64,000 nt of DNA from Streptomyces sp. NBC_01549. Its GTDB lineage: Bacteria; Actinomycetota; Actinomycetes; Streptomycetales; Streptomycetaceae. Location: the NCBI RefSeq assembly GCF_026339955.1, contig NZ_JAPEPW010000003.1:1-64000 (forward strand), given 5' to 3'. Shown here piece after piece: positions 1-8,239 of this stretch (position 1 is its first letter; every line of letters begins with the position of its first letter). The translations under genes and the position numbers were made by a program. The notes below the pieces were generated by a model. That model was given only the letters and a program-made list of their open reading frames with translations. It ran no database searches and had not been told where the DNA came from.

Positions 1-77
1 GGGGTGCGGCGGTGACGGCCTGACGTTCAGTCACCGAGCGTGATGGGCCTGGGGTGTGGGTGGCCTGGACGCAGGAG

Positions 78-137
78 CCCGCGGGTCTTCGTGATCATGG
101 TTGTTGTCTAGGCAACCGATCATGAAGAACCCACGGG
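78..137. repeat. Imperfect inverted repeat before ISL3 transposase
   Basis: Arms at about 78-103 and 113-137 are imperfect reverse complements around a short centre containing TTGTCTAG. The repeat sits immediately before the probable start of the ISL3-type transposase gene. It could be part of an IS end or an operator or attenuator for the transposase. The outer boundary of the element could not be fixed because the matching far end was not identified. Confidence 0.5.
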
Positions 138-138
138 C

Positions 139-1487
139 TTGAGCATCGACGATACCGGGACCAACGAGGCTGCGACGCGACTGCTTGGGCTGGAGGGGGT
201 GAGTGTGACGCAGGTCAAGGACGACAAGGCAGGCGGATCGACGGTATACGTCGTGACGAACGAGGAGTCCGCGAGGGCCTGCCCCTCGTGCGGGGTTTCT
301 CCACCCGGCTGAAGGACTACCGCACCACCGCCCCCAGACACCTGTCCTGCGGCGGGCGCCCGGTGAGTATCCGGTGGCGCAAGGCACGCTGGCACTGCAC
401 CGAACTCGACTGCGACCGCCGCTCGTTCACCGAGTCCATAGGCCAGGTACCCGCGCGGATGCGTACGACCGGGGCGCTTCGGCGGGCGGCCGGGGCCGCG
501 GTGTGTGACGGCGGGCGATCGGTGGTGCAGGCCGGCCGGGATCTGGGCCTGTCCTGGCCGATCGTGCAGCACTGCTTCGAGGACTACGCCGCGAAGGTCC
601 TGCCCGAGGAGCCGCCGGTGACCGAGGCGATCGGGATCGACGAGACCCGGCGGGGTAAGCCGGTGTGGGAGCAGAACCCGGACACGGAGAAGTGGGAGCT
701 GGTCGCGGACGCCTGGCACATCGGCTTCGTCGACGCGATCGGCGGGCGCGGCCTGTTCGGCCAGGTCGAGGGCCGCAACTCCGCCTCCGTCGCCGACTGG
801 CTGACGGCCCGGCCCGCCGCCTGGCGCGAGCAGGTCCGCTACGTCGCCATCGACCTGTGCTCCACCTTCCGCGCCGCCGTCCACCGTGCCCTGCCGCACG
901 CGGCGGTGGTCGTGGACTGCTTCCACATCGTGCAACTCGCCCAGCGCCACCTCGCCGACCTGCGCCGACGCCTCACCTGGAAACAGCACGGCCGCCGGGC
1001 CCGCAAGGGCGACAGCATCTACAGCGTCCGCAAGCTCCTGCGCCGCAACAAGGAAGACCTCACCGACGAACAACGCGAGCTCCTCAAGACCGAGTTGGAG
1101 TACATGGGGACCTACGGCCGACAGATCTATGCGGCCTGGCAGGGCAAGGAACTCCTGCGCGACCTCCTGGGCCTGACCGTCACCCGCAGGCACGTCACCC
1201 CCGACCACTCCGCGATCTCCACCGCCCGCCACCGCTTCTTCGCCCACGTCGCCGACCACGCTCACCTGCCCGAACTCGTCACCCTCGCCGAGACCATCGA
1301 GCAGTGGTGGGACGGCATCGAGACCTACCTGACCACCGGGATCACCAACGCCGCCTCGGAGGGCAACAACCGCCTCATCAAGCTCGAAGCGCGTAACGCC
1401 TTCGGCTTCCGCAACCGAGCGAACCAACGCCTCCGCTCACGCTGCGCAACCACCCGGCGAAGCCGACGGGAGGCACACCCCCACTAA
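139..1487 (+). pseudogene. ISL3-family transposase, frameshifted near the N-terminal zinc finger
   Basis: ISL3-type transposases are DDE enzymes that move the element through DNA cleavage and joining at its ends. A TTG at 139 opens a frame containing DDTGTNEAATRLLGLEG and the first half of the zinc finger (ACPSCGV), then hits a stop about 10 codons after that motif. The rest of the protein continues from codon 288 in another frame (FSTRLKDY, WHCTELDC). One base appears missing near 292-295, where GGGGTTTC would be expected to read GGGGTGTTC. The C-terminal part is about 399 codons, ending in the family-typical NNRLIKLEARNAFGFRN, so only the frameshift breaks it. No other transposase in the window could supply this activity; the one at 19 kb is of a different family. 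Confidence 0.8.
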
Positions 1488-1529
1488 ATTCGAAGACCCA
1501 GTAAACCACGGAATACCCGGGAAAGGAAA

Positions 1530-1546
1530 GGGCCCCTCCGGGGCCC
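1530..1546. terminator. GC hairpin after the ISL3 gene
   Basis: GGGCCCC at 1530-1536 pairs with GGGGCCC at 1540-1546 around a 3-nt loop, about 40 nt after the transposase stop. There is no T-tract, as is usual in Streptomyces terminators. It could equally lie within the IS end. Confidence 0.45.
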
Positions 1547-1600
1547 AACCCCTTTCAGGGCAAGGGGCGTTGGGTCAGTTCCTGGCAGGTGTGCCTGCCT

Positions 1601-1849
1601 CCGGCAGGACCGACACCCCCCAGGAGACAGACAGACCGAGGACAAGACAGGAGCAGACACACCCCCGGAAGACCGACCAACCAGGAACCGACCCGACAGA
1701 CAACCCGAGCAGACCGGACCCTTGGACCGCCCACACGGTCCAGGGCCCGCCAGGGCCCCACCACAGAGCGCGGAGGCCCCGCCGACGCGCAACACAACCA
1801 CCCGCCCCGATCCCCGACGCCGCCGCGCCACCCACGCCCACACCCACCC
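1601..1849. other. T-depleted, C/A-rich non-coding stretch
   Basis: This 249-nt stretch contains only about four T residues on the plus strand and is made of C, A and G in GACA/CAGA/CCCAC-like strings. It is followed at 1850 by CTTTTTCTCTCATT. No open frame in it looks like a protein. Extreme strand asymmetry of this kind could mark an unstructured C-rich transcript (Rho-loading-like) or an R-loop-prone segment. No gene is supported between 1490 and 2104. Confidence 0.6.
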
Positions 1850-2006
1850 TTTTTCTCTCATTCGGGCAGGGAGAGCGGCAGCAGAGGGGATGTCAGCTCC
1901 CCGACCACGACGGAAAGGCCAGCTGACCAGGGACGCCCGGAGGCCGGCCGCCGGGCAGGGTCAGGAGATGACGCAAGAGATAGCGCAGGAGTTTTGCGCG
2001 TGAGGT

Positions 2007-2103
2007 GGTGCAACAGATCAAGACTGCTGTATTATGGAACATGTCGGAAGGGGTGGCCCCCTAACCGGCACCGCCGAACGTTCGTCAATAGAAAGGCGTC
2101 AGC
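2007..2103 (+). promoter_or_regulatory. Shared promoter/leader element, copy 1
   Basis: The -10 box TATTAT at 2030-2035 is followed by GGAAC, then a 50-nt leader ending GTTCGTC (2080-2086) and the ribosome site GAAAGG (2091-2096) before the GTG at 2104. The -35 region is weak (TGGTGC at about 2006-2011) and lacks the TCGGTTGCCC box of copies at 3.4, 9.4 and 11.1 kb. In the leader, GGGG and CCCC flank TGG as a hairpin, and GTCGG can pair with CCGAAC. Confidence 0.65.
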
Positions 2104-2451
2104 GTGGAAATCGTCATCAGCGGAGGCAAGGTGGCTCCCAGCACGGACGAGATCACGACCCCTCAGGCTGCAAAGGCCCGCCGGATCGCCAATTTCCTCC
2201 CGCGCCCGGAACTCCTCCGGGACGCCGTCATCGAGCACAACCAGGACGACAACACCACGTCTATCCGGTTCGAGACCACGGCCGGTCCCATCCGAATTCT
2301 TCTGCCGGTCGCCGAGGGGTTCGAGTTCCACGTCATCCACGACAGCGACACCGGGCCCCGCATTCTCGGAACCTTCCGGGGTGCATCCCTTTCGGTGCGC
2401 GCCGTCGCATTCCGCATCAGTGAATTTCTGCGGACGCGCGGGCTGAAGTAG
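2104..2451 (+). CDS. Hypothetical protein, 115 aa
   Basis: I do not recognise this family. The GTG start at 2104 is chosen because GAAAGG lies 7 nt upstream and the shared promoter/leader ends just before it. The protein is soluble, with a charged N-terminal half and a C-terminal half rich in alternating hydrophobics (GPIRILLPV, FEFHVIHD), consistent with a small alpha/beta fold. It has no cysteine cluster or membrane segment. It is the first gene after the IS and is headed by the same promoter element as the DUF932 and ssb-like genes, which suggests co-expression with those plasmid or phage-type functions. Confidence 0.7.
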   Translation: MEIVISGGKVAPSTDEITTPQAAKARRIANFLPRPELLRDAVIEHNQDDNTTSIRFETTAGPIRILLPVAEGFEFHVIHDSDTGPRILGTFRGASLSVRAVAFRISEFLRTRGLK

Positions 2452-2462
2452 GCGGCAATTTC

Positions 2463-2488
2463 GGGGGGTCCGGTCCACCGGGCCCCCC
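2463..2488. terminator. Strong GC hairpin
   Basis: GGGGGG (2463-2468) plus CCGG pairs with CCGG plus CCCCCC (2483-2488) across a TCCA loop, 12 nt after the stop of the 115-aa gene and about 40 nt before the next gene. It would terminate or attenuate transcription from the upstream promoter. Confidence 0.65.
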
Positions 2489-2529
2489 GGGCATCCCCAG
2501 CACCTACACCAACCGGAGGGAAAGCAACT

Positions 2530-3027
2530 GTGAGCATGACGAGCATTGAGCCCGCCCACCGCGCCATTCCGGCGACCGATGGCGAGCGAGAGCAAATGGA
2601 GGCCGCTTTCCGGGCAGCCCTGGAGCAGCTCCCCGAGAACACCGGTTTCCCGCACGACGTACGCGAGTTGGCCCGGCCCCTCTTCGAGGCGGGATGGATC
2701 TCTGGCGTACGGACCGGGCACACCGGGCCCGCGCTGGCCGACGTTCCGTTGCCGCCCTACACGTTCGGTACGGCCCTGGCCAACCTGTCCGCCGCCCTAC
2801 ACGCGGACAGCGGCCCCAGCGTCGGACAGTTGGTCAGCTACCACGGGTCGCAGGAGTGCTGCCACGGCCGCTACTGGGTGACTCGCATTGAGCGCGAACT
2901 GGACCGCCGAGGACAAGAGTCCGTGCTCTACCGCCTCAGCGAGTACAGGAACGGCGCGTTCGTCACCGCACTGACCGGAGTCCACACGTCGAGCGTTACG
3001 GCACTCCCGCAGCACTGGCAGCGGTAA
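2530..3027 (+). CDS. Hypothetical protein, 165 aa
   Basis: The family is not recognised. The GTG at 2530 is preceded by GGAGGG (2515-2520) at good spacing. An ATG two codons further in is possible but less well placed. The protein begins with a charged helix (DGEREQMEAAFRAALEQL), has an aromatic-rich middle, and a cysteine pair in SQECCHGRYWV at about residue 115. It is co-oriented with the next two small genes and probably in one transcript with the 100-aa gene 23 nt downstream. No membrane segment is seen. Confidence 0.65.
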   Translation: MSMTSIEPAHRAIPATDGEREQMEAAFRAALEQLPENTGFPHDVRELARPLFEAGWISGVRTGHTGPALADVPLPPYTFGTALANLSAALHADSGPSVGQLVSYHGSQECCHGRYWVTRIERELDRRGQESVLYRLSEYRNGAFVTALTGVHTSSVTALPQHWQR

Positions 3028-3050
3028 GCCCACACGGAAGGGAACTGATC

Positions 3051-3353
3051 ATGAGTCAGAGGATCGCCAAGCAGCTTAAGACCCACCCGCGCGCCCATGT
3101 GGTCGAGCAAGATGGCCGCGACCGGACCGGGACCATGCGCTACCGCGCACAGGTCAAGTACCTCGCAGTCGGCGACACGCTCGCCGGTTTTGGCAAGGTT
3201 CTGGAGTGGTCGGAGATTGACGCGGTCGACGGGTGGCGGATGTTCCGGATGGTCACCGAGCGCCCGCAGTACTACCCGGTCGAGACCAACGTGTTCAACG
3301 TGCCGGAGTACCTCTACTACGGCATTACCGCCCTTGCCGAGCAGGGCGAGTGA
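3051..3353 (+). CDS. Hypothetical protein, 100 aa
   Basis: The ATG at 3051 follows a ribosome site in GGAAGGGAAC. The short, soluble protein has a basic N-terminus, a VKYLAVGDTLAGFGKVLEW segment, and an aromatic C-terminal half (PQYYPVETNVFNVPEYLYY). I see no known domain. It follows the 165-aa gene by 23 nt and ends about 80 nt before the next copy of the shared promoter, so the two genes likely form a small operon. Its codon usage matches the genes around it. Confidence 0.65.
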   Translation: MSQRIAKQLKTHPRAHVVEQDGRDRTGTMRYRAQVKYLAVGDTLAGFGKVLEWSEIDAVDGWRMFRMVTERPQYYPVETNVFNVPEYLYYGITALAEQGE

Positions 3354-3432
3354 CCTGATGCGGCACAAGCCGCCGCAGTCGTAGCCGCAGGTCAGAGCGT
3401 GGCCCCGAGGGTGGGGCGCACCGGAGATTTAA

Positions 3433-3533
3433 TCGGTTGCCCCACTCCCGGAGTTAGGTATTATGGAACCAGTTCGGAAGGGTTGGCCCCCTACCGGACA
3501 CGCCGAAAGTTCGTCACCAGAAGGGAAGCCCCA
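3433..3533 (+). promoter_or_regulatory. Shared promoter/leader element, copy 2 (best preserved)
   Basis: The -35-like TTGCCC (3437-3442, inside TCGGTTGCCCCACTCCC) is 16 nt from the -10 TATTAT (3459-3464), which is followed by GGAACC. The leader contains TTCGG that pairs with CCGAA, and an inner GGG pairing with CCC. It ends in GTTCGTC (3509-3515), exactly 50 nt after the -10 start as in copy 1. AAGGGA (3521-3526) then serves the GTG at 3534. Confidence 0.75.
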
Positions 3534-4538
3534 GTGGCTCACGAGATCGAGCAGTTCACCGACGGCACCGCCGCTTTCGCCTCCGCCAACACGAGCGCCT
3601 GGCACAAGCTCGGCACCGTCACCGATGGCGCGATGACTGCCGAGGAGGCCATGCGCCTCGCGTCCCTGGACAACTGGAAGGTGCGTCTTCTGCCCCTGAC
3701 GGCCACCGAGATCACGGCCGACGGCACCACGCCCCTGGAGGTCCCGCAGCACTTCGCGACCGCTCGCACGCACCCGAAGACCGGCCGGACGGAGACGCTC
3801 GGAGTCGTCGGCAGCGACTACCACCCCGTACAGAACGAGGAACACGCCGAGTTCCTGAACCTGCTGGCCGACGAGTCCGGCGCGCACTTCGAGACTGCCG
3901 GATCGCTCAAGAACGGCCGTCAGGTGTTCCTGACCATGAAGATGCCGCAGACCCTCACCATTGGTGGGAACGACGACGTGGACCTGTACATCGCGGCGTT
4001 CAACAGCCACGACGGAGGCAGCGCGTTCCGCGTCGTCGTGACGCCGATCCGGGTGGTGTGCGCGAACACCCAGCGCGCGGCGATCGCGGGGGCCCGTTCC
4101 TCGTTCGTGGTGCGGCACACCGCCGGAGCCAAGGCCCGTATCGCGCAGGCCCGTTCCGCCCTCGGTCTGACCGTCCGGTACGCCGAGGAGTTCGAGCGGG
4201 CCGCACAGCGCATGATCGAAGCCGAGATGACGCTCAGTGAGCTCAAGTCGGTGGTGGACGAGCTGTGGCCGGTCAAGGACAACGACAGCGCCCGCACCAA
4301 GACCAACCAGCGCCAGCGGTGGGGGGCGATCTCGAATCTGTTCGAGCACGCCGACACCCAGGCCGGTATCCGGGGCACGCGGTGGGCCGGTTACAACGCG
4401 CTCACCGAGTACGCCAACCACGTCGCCCCGACCCGGGGCAAGACTGACGCCGAGAAGGCGGACGCCCGCGCCGAGCGGGTCATCAGCGGCGCGGCGAACG
4501 ACCTGATGGAGAAGGCATTCGCCCTCACCACGGTCTGA
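3534..4538 (+). CDS. DUF932 (phage/plasmid-like TIGR03299) protein
   Basis: This 334-aa protein is of the DUF932 family found widely on phages and plasmids; its biochemical role is not established. The family look is clear from the N-terminus (AFASANTSAWHKLGT), the central VVGSDYHPVQNEEH and FNSHDGGSAFR, and the basic region with VTPIRVVCANTQ. The GTG at 3534 is chosen over an in-frame start at 3399 because the latter lies upstream of the promoter, and the ribosome site AAGGGA fits 3534. The length is normal for the family. It has its own copy of the shared promoter and leader, which ties it to the ssb-like gene at 23.4 kb and the small genes at 2.1 and 11.2 kb. Confidence 0.88.
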   Translation: MAHEIEQFTDGTAAFASANTSAWHKLGTVTDGAMTAEEAMRLASLDNWKVRLLPLTATEITADGTTPLEVPQHFATARTHPKTGRTETLGVVGSDYHPVQNEEHAEFLNLLADESGAHFETAGSLKNGRQVFLTMKMPQTLTIGGNDDVDLYIAAFNSHDGGSAFRVVVTPIRVVCANTQRAAIAGARSSFVVRHTAGAKARIAQARSALGLTVRYAEEFERAAQRMIEAEMTLSELKSVVDELWPVKDNDSARTKTNQRQRWGAISNLFEHADTQAGIRGTRWAGYNALTEYANHVAPTRGKTDAEKADARAERVISGAANDLMEKAFALTTV

Positions 4539-4823
4539 CCCCCTGAACGCCGGGCGGGCGCCCCAACTCCCCCACGGGTGCCCGCCCGGCCCCCACAGGC
4601 CCCCACAGGCCCGCACAGGCCGCCCCGCCCGAGCGCGGAGCGCTCACCCCGCCTCAGGAGCGCGGAGCGCTCCCCGGCCCGCCCCTGCCGCGTAGCGGCA
4701 GCGCCTCGCGTCTGCGGAGCAGCCCGCGCGCCAAGAACACGTCCGCCGCTTACTGCGCCCAGGCCGCGCCGGCGGATGCCCAGCAGCTCGACGCGCCACC
4801 CACCGCCCCACGGAAGGCCATTC
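4539..4823. repeat. GC-rich intergenic region with short direct and inverted repeats
   Basis: Three near-identical 10-mers (CCCCACAGGC type) lie at 4591-4620. Two identical 15-mers GAGCGCGGAGCGCTC lie at 4631-4645 and 4658-4672, each a 6-bp hairpin with a GGA loop. An open frame runs through the region into the next gene, but the repeats and the good start at 4824 argue it is untranslated. A terminator for the DUF932 gene or a regulator-binding site is plausible. Confidence 0.5.
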
Positions 4824-5516
4824 ATGCCCATCCCGAAATGGACGATCAAAGGCATCGTTGACGACTACGACGAGTGCGGTTGCTGCGGCCGCCGCGGACT
4901 CAAGCGCACGGTAGCGCTGATGCCGCTGGACGCCGACGGGAACGAGGACGGCACCGCCGAAGACGTCGTGTACTACGGCACATCCTGCGCCGCCCGCGCC
5001 CTGGGTTGGAGGCAGGCGACGGTCACCCTGACCGCCCACGCCGCCCAGCACGAGCGGGACCAGCGCGACGCCTACGCGCGCAGGATGCTCAGCATCTACG
5101 CCCCGGTGGAGTTCGCCCCCGTCCGCGACAAGGCCCGCGTCTACTACGGCCGCAACCAGCCCCAGCGGGACACGGGCGTGAAGGCGACCGAGGAAGTGGC
5201 GAAGCTGCTGGCCAAGGCCCGCGCCACGCTGGCCGACACCACGACCGGCCCGGCCCGCCCGTCGCGGATCGAGGACTTCCACCGCTACCTCGTGATCTTC
5301 AACAGGGACGGGCGGATCTCCCTCGTGCAGCAGGTGCCGGAGGGCGAGGCCGAGCGCCAGGAGCAGGCCGCCGCCGCCCAGCGCCGCGCGGACCAGATCC
5401 GGGGCAGCGTCCGGGTCGTGGCCGCCCTGGACGCCGAGTCCGCGCGCGACGTTGCGTACGCCGACGAACTGACCCGCGAGTGGAACGCGAAGGCCTGGCA
5501 GGCCGCCCATGTCTGA
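4824..5516 (+). CDS. Hypothetical protein with N-terminal cysteine cluster, 230 aa
   Basis: The family is not recognised. The ATG at 4824 is chosen because GGAAGG (4812-4817) precedes it and the open frame upstream is repeat-rich. Residues 16-25 carry CGCCGRRG and a fourth cysteine follows in YYGTSCAARALG, which could form a zinc site. The middle and C-terminal parts are strongly charged and predicted helical (AERQEQAAAAQRRADQIRG). It overlaps the next gene by 8 nt, so the two are probably translationally coupled. Confidence 0.7.
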   Translation: MPIPKWTIKGIVDDYDECGCCGRRGLKRTVALMPLDADGNEDGTAEDVVYYGTSCAARALGWRQATVTLTAHAAQHERDQRDAYARRMLSIYAPVEFAPVRDKARVYYGRNQPQRDTGVKATEEVAKLLAKARATLADTTTGPARPSRIEDFHRYLVIFNRDGRISLVQQVPEGEAERQEQAAAAQRRADQIRGSVRVVAALDAESARDVAYADELTREWNAKAWQAAHV

Positions 5517-5973
5517 GACCGCGCCCGCGCCCCGGTTGTTCATCGGGAGCCGCGTCACCTACCACGGCACCGTCACCGAGATGCACGACCGCCCCCTGTA
5601 CCTCCTGCCGTGCATGTGGTTCGGCCACTGCCAGGCCTGTTGGGAGCAGGACGACGAGTTCGGCGAGCGGCACCCGATGGAGCGGGATCACTTCATGGCG
5701 GTCGACCTCACCACGGAAGACCGCCTGCACCACGCCCGCCGAGCGCACCTGACCCCCGTCCCGCACGAGTGGCCCAAGGATGCCGTTCCGGTCAACATCA
5801 ACGGCTACTGGTACGCCGCCGCGTACACCACGCCAGGCGGAAGCGACCGGGCCCGGACGGTGCACTTCTACACCGCCGAGGACTTCATGGGGCGCACCTG
5901 GTGCCACATCCGGGAGCCCGCGCCCGACATCCGTCGCCTGGACGAGTTGGGCCGCCGTCGCCCCGTCATCTGA
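5509..5973 (+). CDS. Hypothetical protein, 154 aa
   Basis: The ATG at 5509 lies inside the end of the preceding gene, an arrangement typical of coupled genes. The protein has a cysteine/aromatic cluster (LLPCMWFGHCQACWEQDDEFGE at about residues 28-49) that could bind a metal, followed by a histidine-rich stretch and a C-terminal half with NINGYWYAAAYTTPGG. No family is recognised and no membrane segment is present. Neighbours on both sides are likewise accessory genes of unknown role. Confidence 0.65.
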   Translation: MSETAPAPRLFIGSRVTYHGTVTEMHDRPLYLLPCMWFGHCQACWEQDDEFGERHPMERDHFMAVDLTTEDRLHHARRAHLTPVPHEWPKDAVPVNINGYWYAAAYTTPGGSDRARTVHFYTAEDFMGRTWCHIREPAPDIRRLDELGRRRPVI

Positions 5974-6056
5974 CCAGTGCCCGCGCGCCACGGCGTGCGG
6001 GCACCCCCGCCCGTCGCGCGTAGCCGGCCCCCACCCGTCGCCCCGCTGGAGTCACC

Positions 6057-6557
6057 GTGACGAACCCGCAGCCCGACCAGGCCGCCCGCGCCGACCGCCG
6101 CAGCCTGCCGTACCCCGGAGACGAAGCGATCGCGGCCGCCCGCCGCCGCGCGCACCGCGCATTCGCCCAGCTCTTCACCGCCCTGGGTGCCGGAGGTCAC
6201 CGCCTGCACTACGCCGTGGTGGACGTCGACGGCCGCTACCGCCTGGCCAGCGCCACCGTCACGGTCACGACCGCCCCTGCATGGCACCTGGACGCGGACC
6301 CGGACGAGTTCGCCGCCATCGAGGCCGCCGTCACGGCCGCCCTGGAAGGCAGCTGCACGGTCCTGGCCACCCTGGTCGTGCAGACCGACCAGGAACCGGA
6401 CCCGGTTGTCTGCGGGTGGCGTATCGAGCGCGGATGGCTGCACGGCATGAAGCCCGCCGCCGTGCAGGCCGCCGTACGGCCGTGCGGGGGCGGCTCGGCG
6501 CCCGTCGCCCGCGCGTACCCCGCCCCGTTCCTGCCGGATCCGTCCGTAACCAGCTGA
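6057..6557 (+). CDS. Hypothetical protein, 166 aa
   Basis: The start is a GTG at 6057, with CTGGAG shortly upstream as a modest ribosome site. The N-terminal third is basic and helical. The central part shows alternating strands (HYAVVDVDGRYRLASATVTVT) and then an acidic helix (DADPDEFAAIEAAVTAALE), suggesting one small alpha/beta domain. I do not recognise it. It is separated by about 80 nt from each neighbour and probably belongs to the same transcript. Confidence 0.6.
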   Translation: MTNPQPDQAARADRRSLPYPGDEAIAAARRRAHRAFAQLFTALGAGGHRLHYAVVDVDGRYRLASATVTVTTAPAWHLDADPDEFAAIEAAVTAALEGSCTVLATLVVQTDQEPDPVVCGWRIERGWLHGMKPAAVQAAVRPCGGGSAPVARAYPAPFLPDPSVTS

Positions 6558-6634
6558 GGCCACCGCCCGGCCCCGGCGGGGGCCGGGCCGCCCGCCAACT
6601 CCCCATTCCTGTACGCCCCGTGAGGAGAGACCCT

Positions 6635-7657
6635 GTGATCACCATTGCCACCCCGTCCGGTACCGTCCGCGCCGTTCCGTCCGAGGCGGACGCCACCGGC
6701 AGCGTGCGCTACAGCCTCACCGGTGCCGCCCGGGGAACCGTCCACGTGACCGCGACCAGCAGCCCCGCCCGGTGGGACCAGTTCGACGCCGTCCGGGCCA
6801 GTCTCGGATCCGCCAGCGCCGTGCGCGAGCTGCCCGCCGAGCCGCTCGTGCGCATCCGTGGCCGCGCCTACCAGGGCAGCACGGTCCGGGTGCTGGCCCA
6901 CTCCGCCGACGTGCCCTGGGGGTGGCAGGGACCGGTGTCCCTGGTCGACACCGACGACCGCCCCGCGCCCGAGCAGGCCAGCCAGACGCTGACCGCCATC
7001 CTGCGCGCGTGCGCCGCGGACTACGCCGGGCGCAGCGACTTCGCCCGCCTCCAGCTCGCGGCCCGTCGCCACGACACCCCGCAGTTGCTGAAGTGGCTGG
7101 ACGCGATGATCTCGTACGCGGAACGGGCGCAGGCCTGCTATCTGGAGGAGGCCGAGGCCCACCGGGTCCAGGCCGCCCGCAGTCTCGCCGCCTGGTGGAC
7201 GCTGGCCCGCTGGTTCACCGCCCGTCCGCACCCGGTGCTCGCACTACTGCTGGCACCGGACCGCGAGAGTCTGGCGCACCGCGCCGAGTATCTGCCGAAG
7301 TGGGTCGAGATCAGCAAGGGCGCAGCCGATGAGGAGGGCCGCCGTCTGACGCTCTTCCGGTCGGAGTACGAGGGGTTGGCCCGGCCCGCCGCCGCGCCGG
7401 AGAACCGGGACCGCCCGTACTTCGTGGTCGGTCAGTGGACGGGCGGCGGCGACGTCGACATCTGGCACGTGGAGGAGGCCCCCGCCGATCCGGGCGAACG
7501 GGCCGATCTGTGCGACGAGTACCGCGAGGACGCCGACAACGCGTTCGGGAGCGTCGAAACCGTCTACGCGGCCAGCCCGGAAGCCGCAGCCGCGCAGGCC
7601 CGCCGGGAGGCGCGCGAGACCAGCGAGCGCATCCACCGCGACCTCACCCGCCCGTAG
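6635..7657 (+). CDS. Hypothetical protein, 340 aa
   Basis: GAGGAGAGA (6622-6630) sets the GTG at 6635 as start; the open frame extends far upstream but without a good site. The first about 110 residues look like a beta-rich domain (SVRYSLTGAARGTVHVTATSS). The centre is helical with tryptophans (AAWWTLARWFTARPHP), and the tail is acidic. No catalytic motif or membrane span is evident and the family is not recognised. Confidence 0.65.
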   Translation: MITIATPSGTVRAVPSEADATGSVRYSLTGAARGTVHVTATSSPARWDQFDAVRASLGSASAVRELPAEPLVRIRGRAYQGSTVRVLAHSADVPWGWQGPVSLVDTDDRPAPEQASQTLTAILRACAADYAGRSDFARLQLAARRHDTPQLLKWLDAMISYAERAQACYLEEAEAHRVQAARSLAAWWTLARWFTARPHPVLALLLAPDRESLAHRAEYLPKWVEISKGAADEEGRRLTLFRSEYEGLARPAAAPENRDRPYFVVGQWTGGGDVDIWHVEEAPADPGERADLCDEYREDADNAFGSVETVYAASPEAAAAQARREARETSERIHRDLTRP

Positions 7658-7736
7658 GCCGATACGGCCGCTCCCCGGGGTGGCCCACCGCCAGGCCGCC
7701 CCGGCCCCCGCCCCTGATCAAGAGGAGAGATGCCCC

Positions 7737-8030
7737 ATGGCAACGTTCGCCCACGCCACCCCGGAACGCTGCGCCCAGCTCGGCCGCGCCCTCACCGCCG
7801 CCGGCCTTGACTGGAGCGACAACGGCCGCCAGGACGACCCGCAGTTCCTCACGTACACCGTGACCGACCCGCACGGCCGCATGTGGCAGGTCAGCCCGGC
7901 CACCAACTTCCAGATCTCCCCGTCCAGTCCGGGGCAGATCTGGCAGGCCAGCTGCGCGGCACTGATGACGAGGGCCCCGGTCCTGTCCGCCCGCCTGGTG
8001 GCGGAGCACATCACGGACGTCCCGGCATGA
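7737..8030 (+). CDS. Hypothetical protein, 97 aa
   Basis: AGAGGAGAGA at 7721-7730 precedes the ATG at 7737; an alternative ATG overlapping the site at 7730 is out of frame. The small soluble protein contains GLDWSDNGRQDDPQFLTYTVTD and an IWQASCAALM segment. The family is unknown. It overlaps the next gene by 4 nt (ATGA), so both are likely made together. Confidence 0.65.
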   Translation: MATFAHATPERCAQLGRALTAAGLDWSDNGRQDDPQFLTYTVTDPHGRMWQVSPATNFQISPSSPGQIWQASCAALMTRAPVLSARLVAEHITDVPA

Positions 8031-8191
8031 GCAGCCCGCCGCCGTTTAGGCCCGAGGACTTCGAAGAACGGTGCGAGACCTGCAACGCCCCGCCCGGGCA
8101 GCTCTGCCGCGCCTGGTGCGACAGCGGATACACCGCCGGGGACGCCCGCGCCGACGCCGAGCGCCACGACGTCCAGCCCCCTGCGCCGTAG
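8027..8191 (+). CDS. Small zinc-finger-like protein, 54 aa
   Basis: The ATG at 8027 overlaps the stop of the preceding gene. Within 54 residues there are four cysteines in CETCNAPPGQLCRAWCDSGY, a spacing seen in small zinc-binding proteins of actinobacterial phages and plasmids. Such proteins are usually assumed to bind nucleic acid or protein partners, but nothing in the sequence settles that. It ends 48 nt before the next gene. Confidence 0.65.
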   Translation: MSSPPPFRPEDFEERCETCNAPPGQLCRAWCDSGYTAGDARADAERHDVQPPAP

Positions 8192-8239
8192 GCGCACCGC
8201 CCCGAATCCCCCGTCCCCCTTTCCCGAAGGAGACCCACC

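Noticed and set aside
120..1427. A long minus-strand open frame (about 435 codons) antisense to the ISL3 transposase
   Set aside because: It is a GC-bias shadow: composition is Val/Gly/Asp/Ala-rich with no domain, and the plus strand encodes a recognised transposase.
2007..2103. Single-stranded-DNA promoter like F-plasmid Frpo
   Set aside because: In the shared element the -10 TATTAT has no pairing partner nearby, so the folded single strand would not present double-stranded -10 and -35 boxes. A double-stranded promoter with a structured leader is the simpler reading; the idea is kept only as a possible parallel in timing of expression.
3399..3533. An upstream start for the DUF932 gene adding 45 residues
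   Set aside because: The extra codons translate the promoter and leader element, which is conserved as DNA at other loci; the start at 3534 has the ribosome site.
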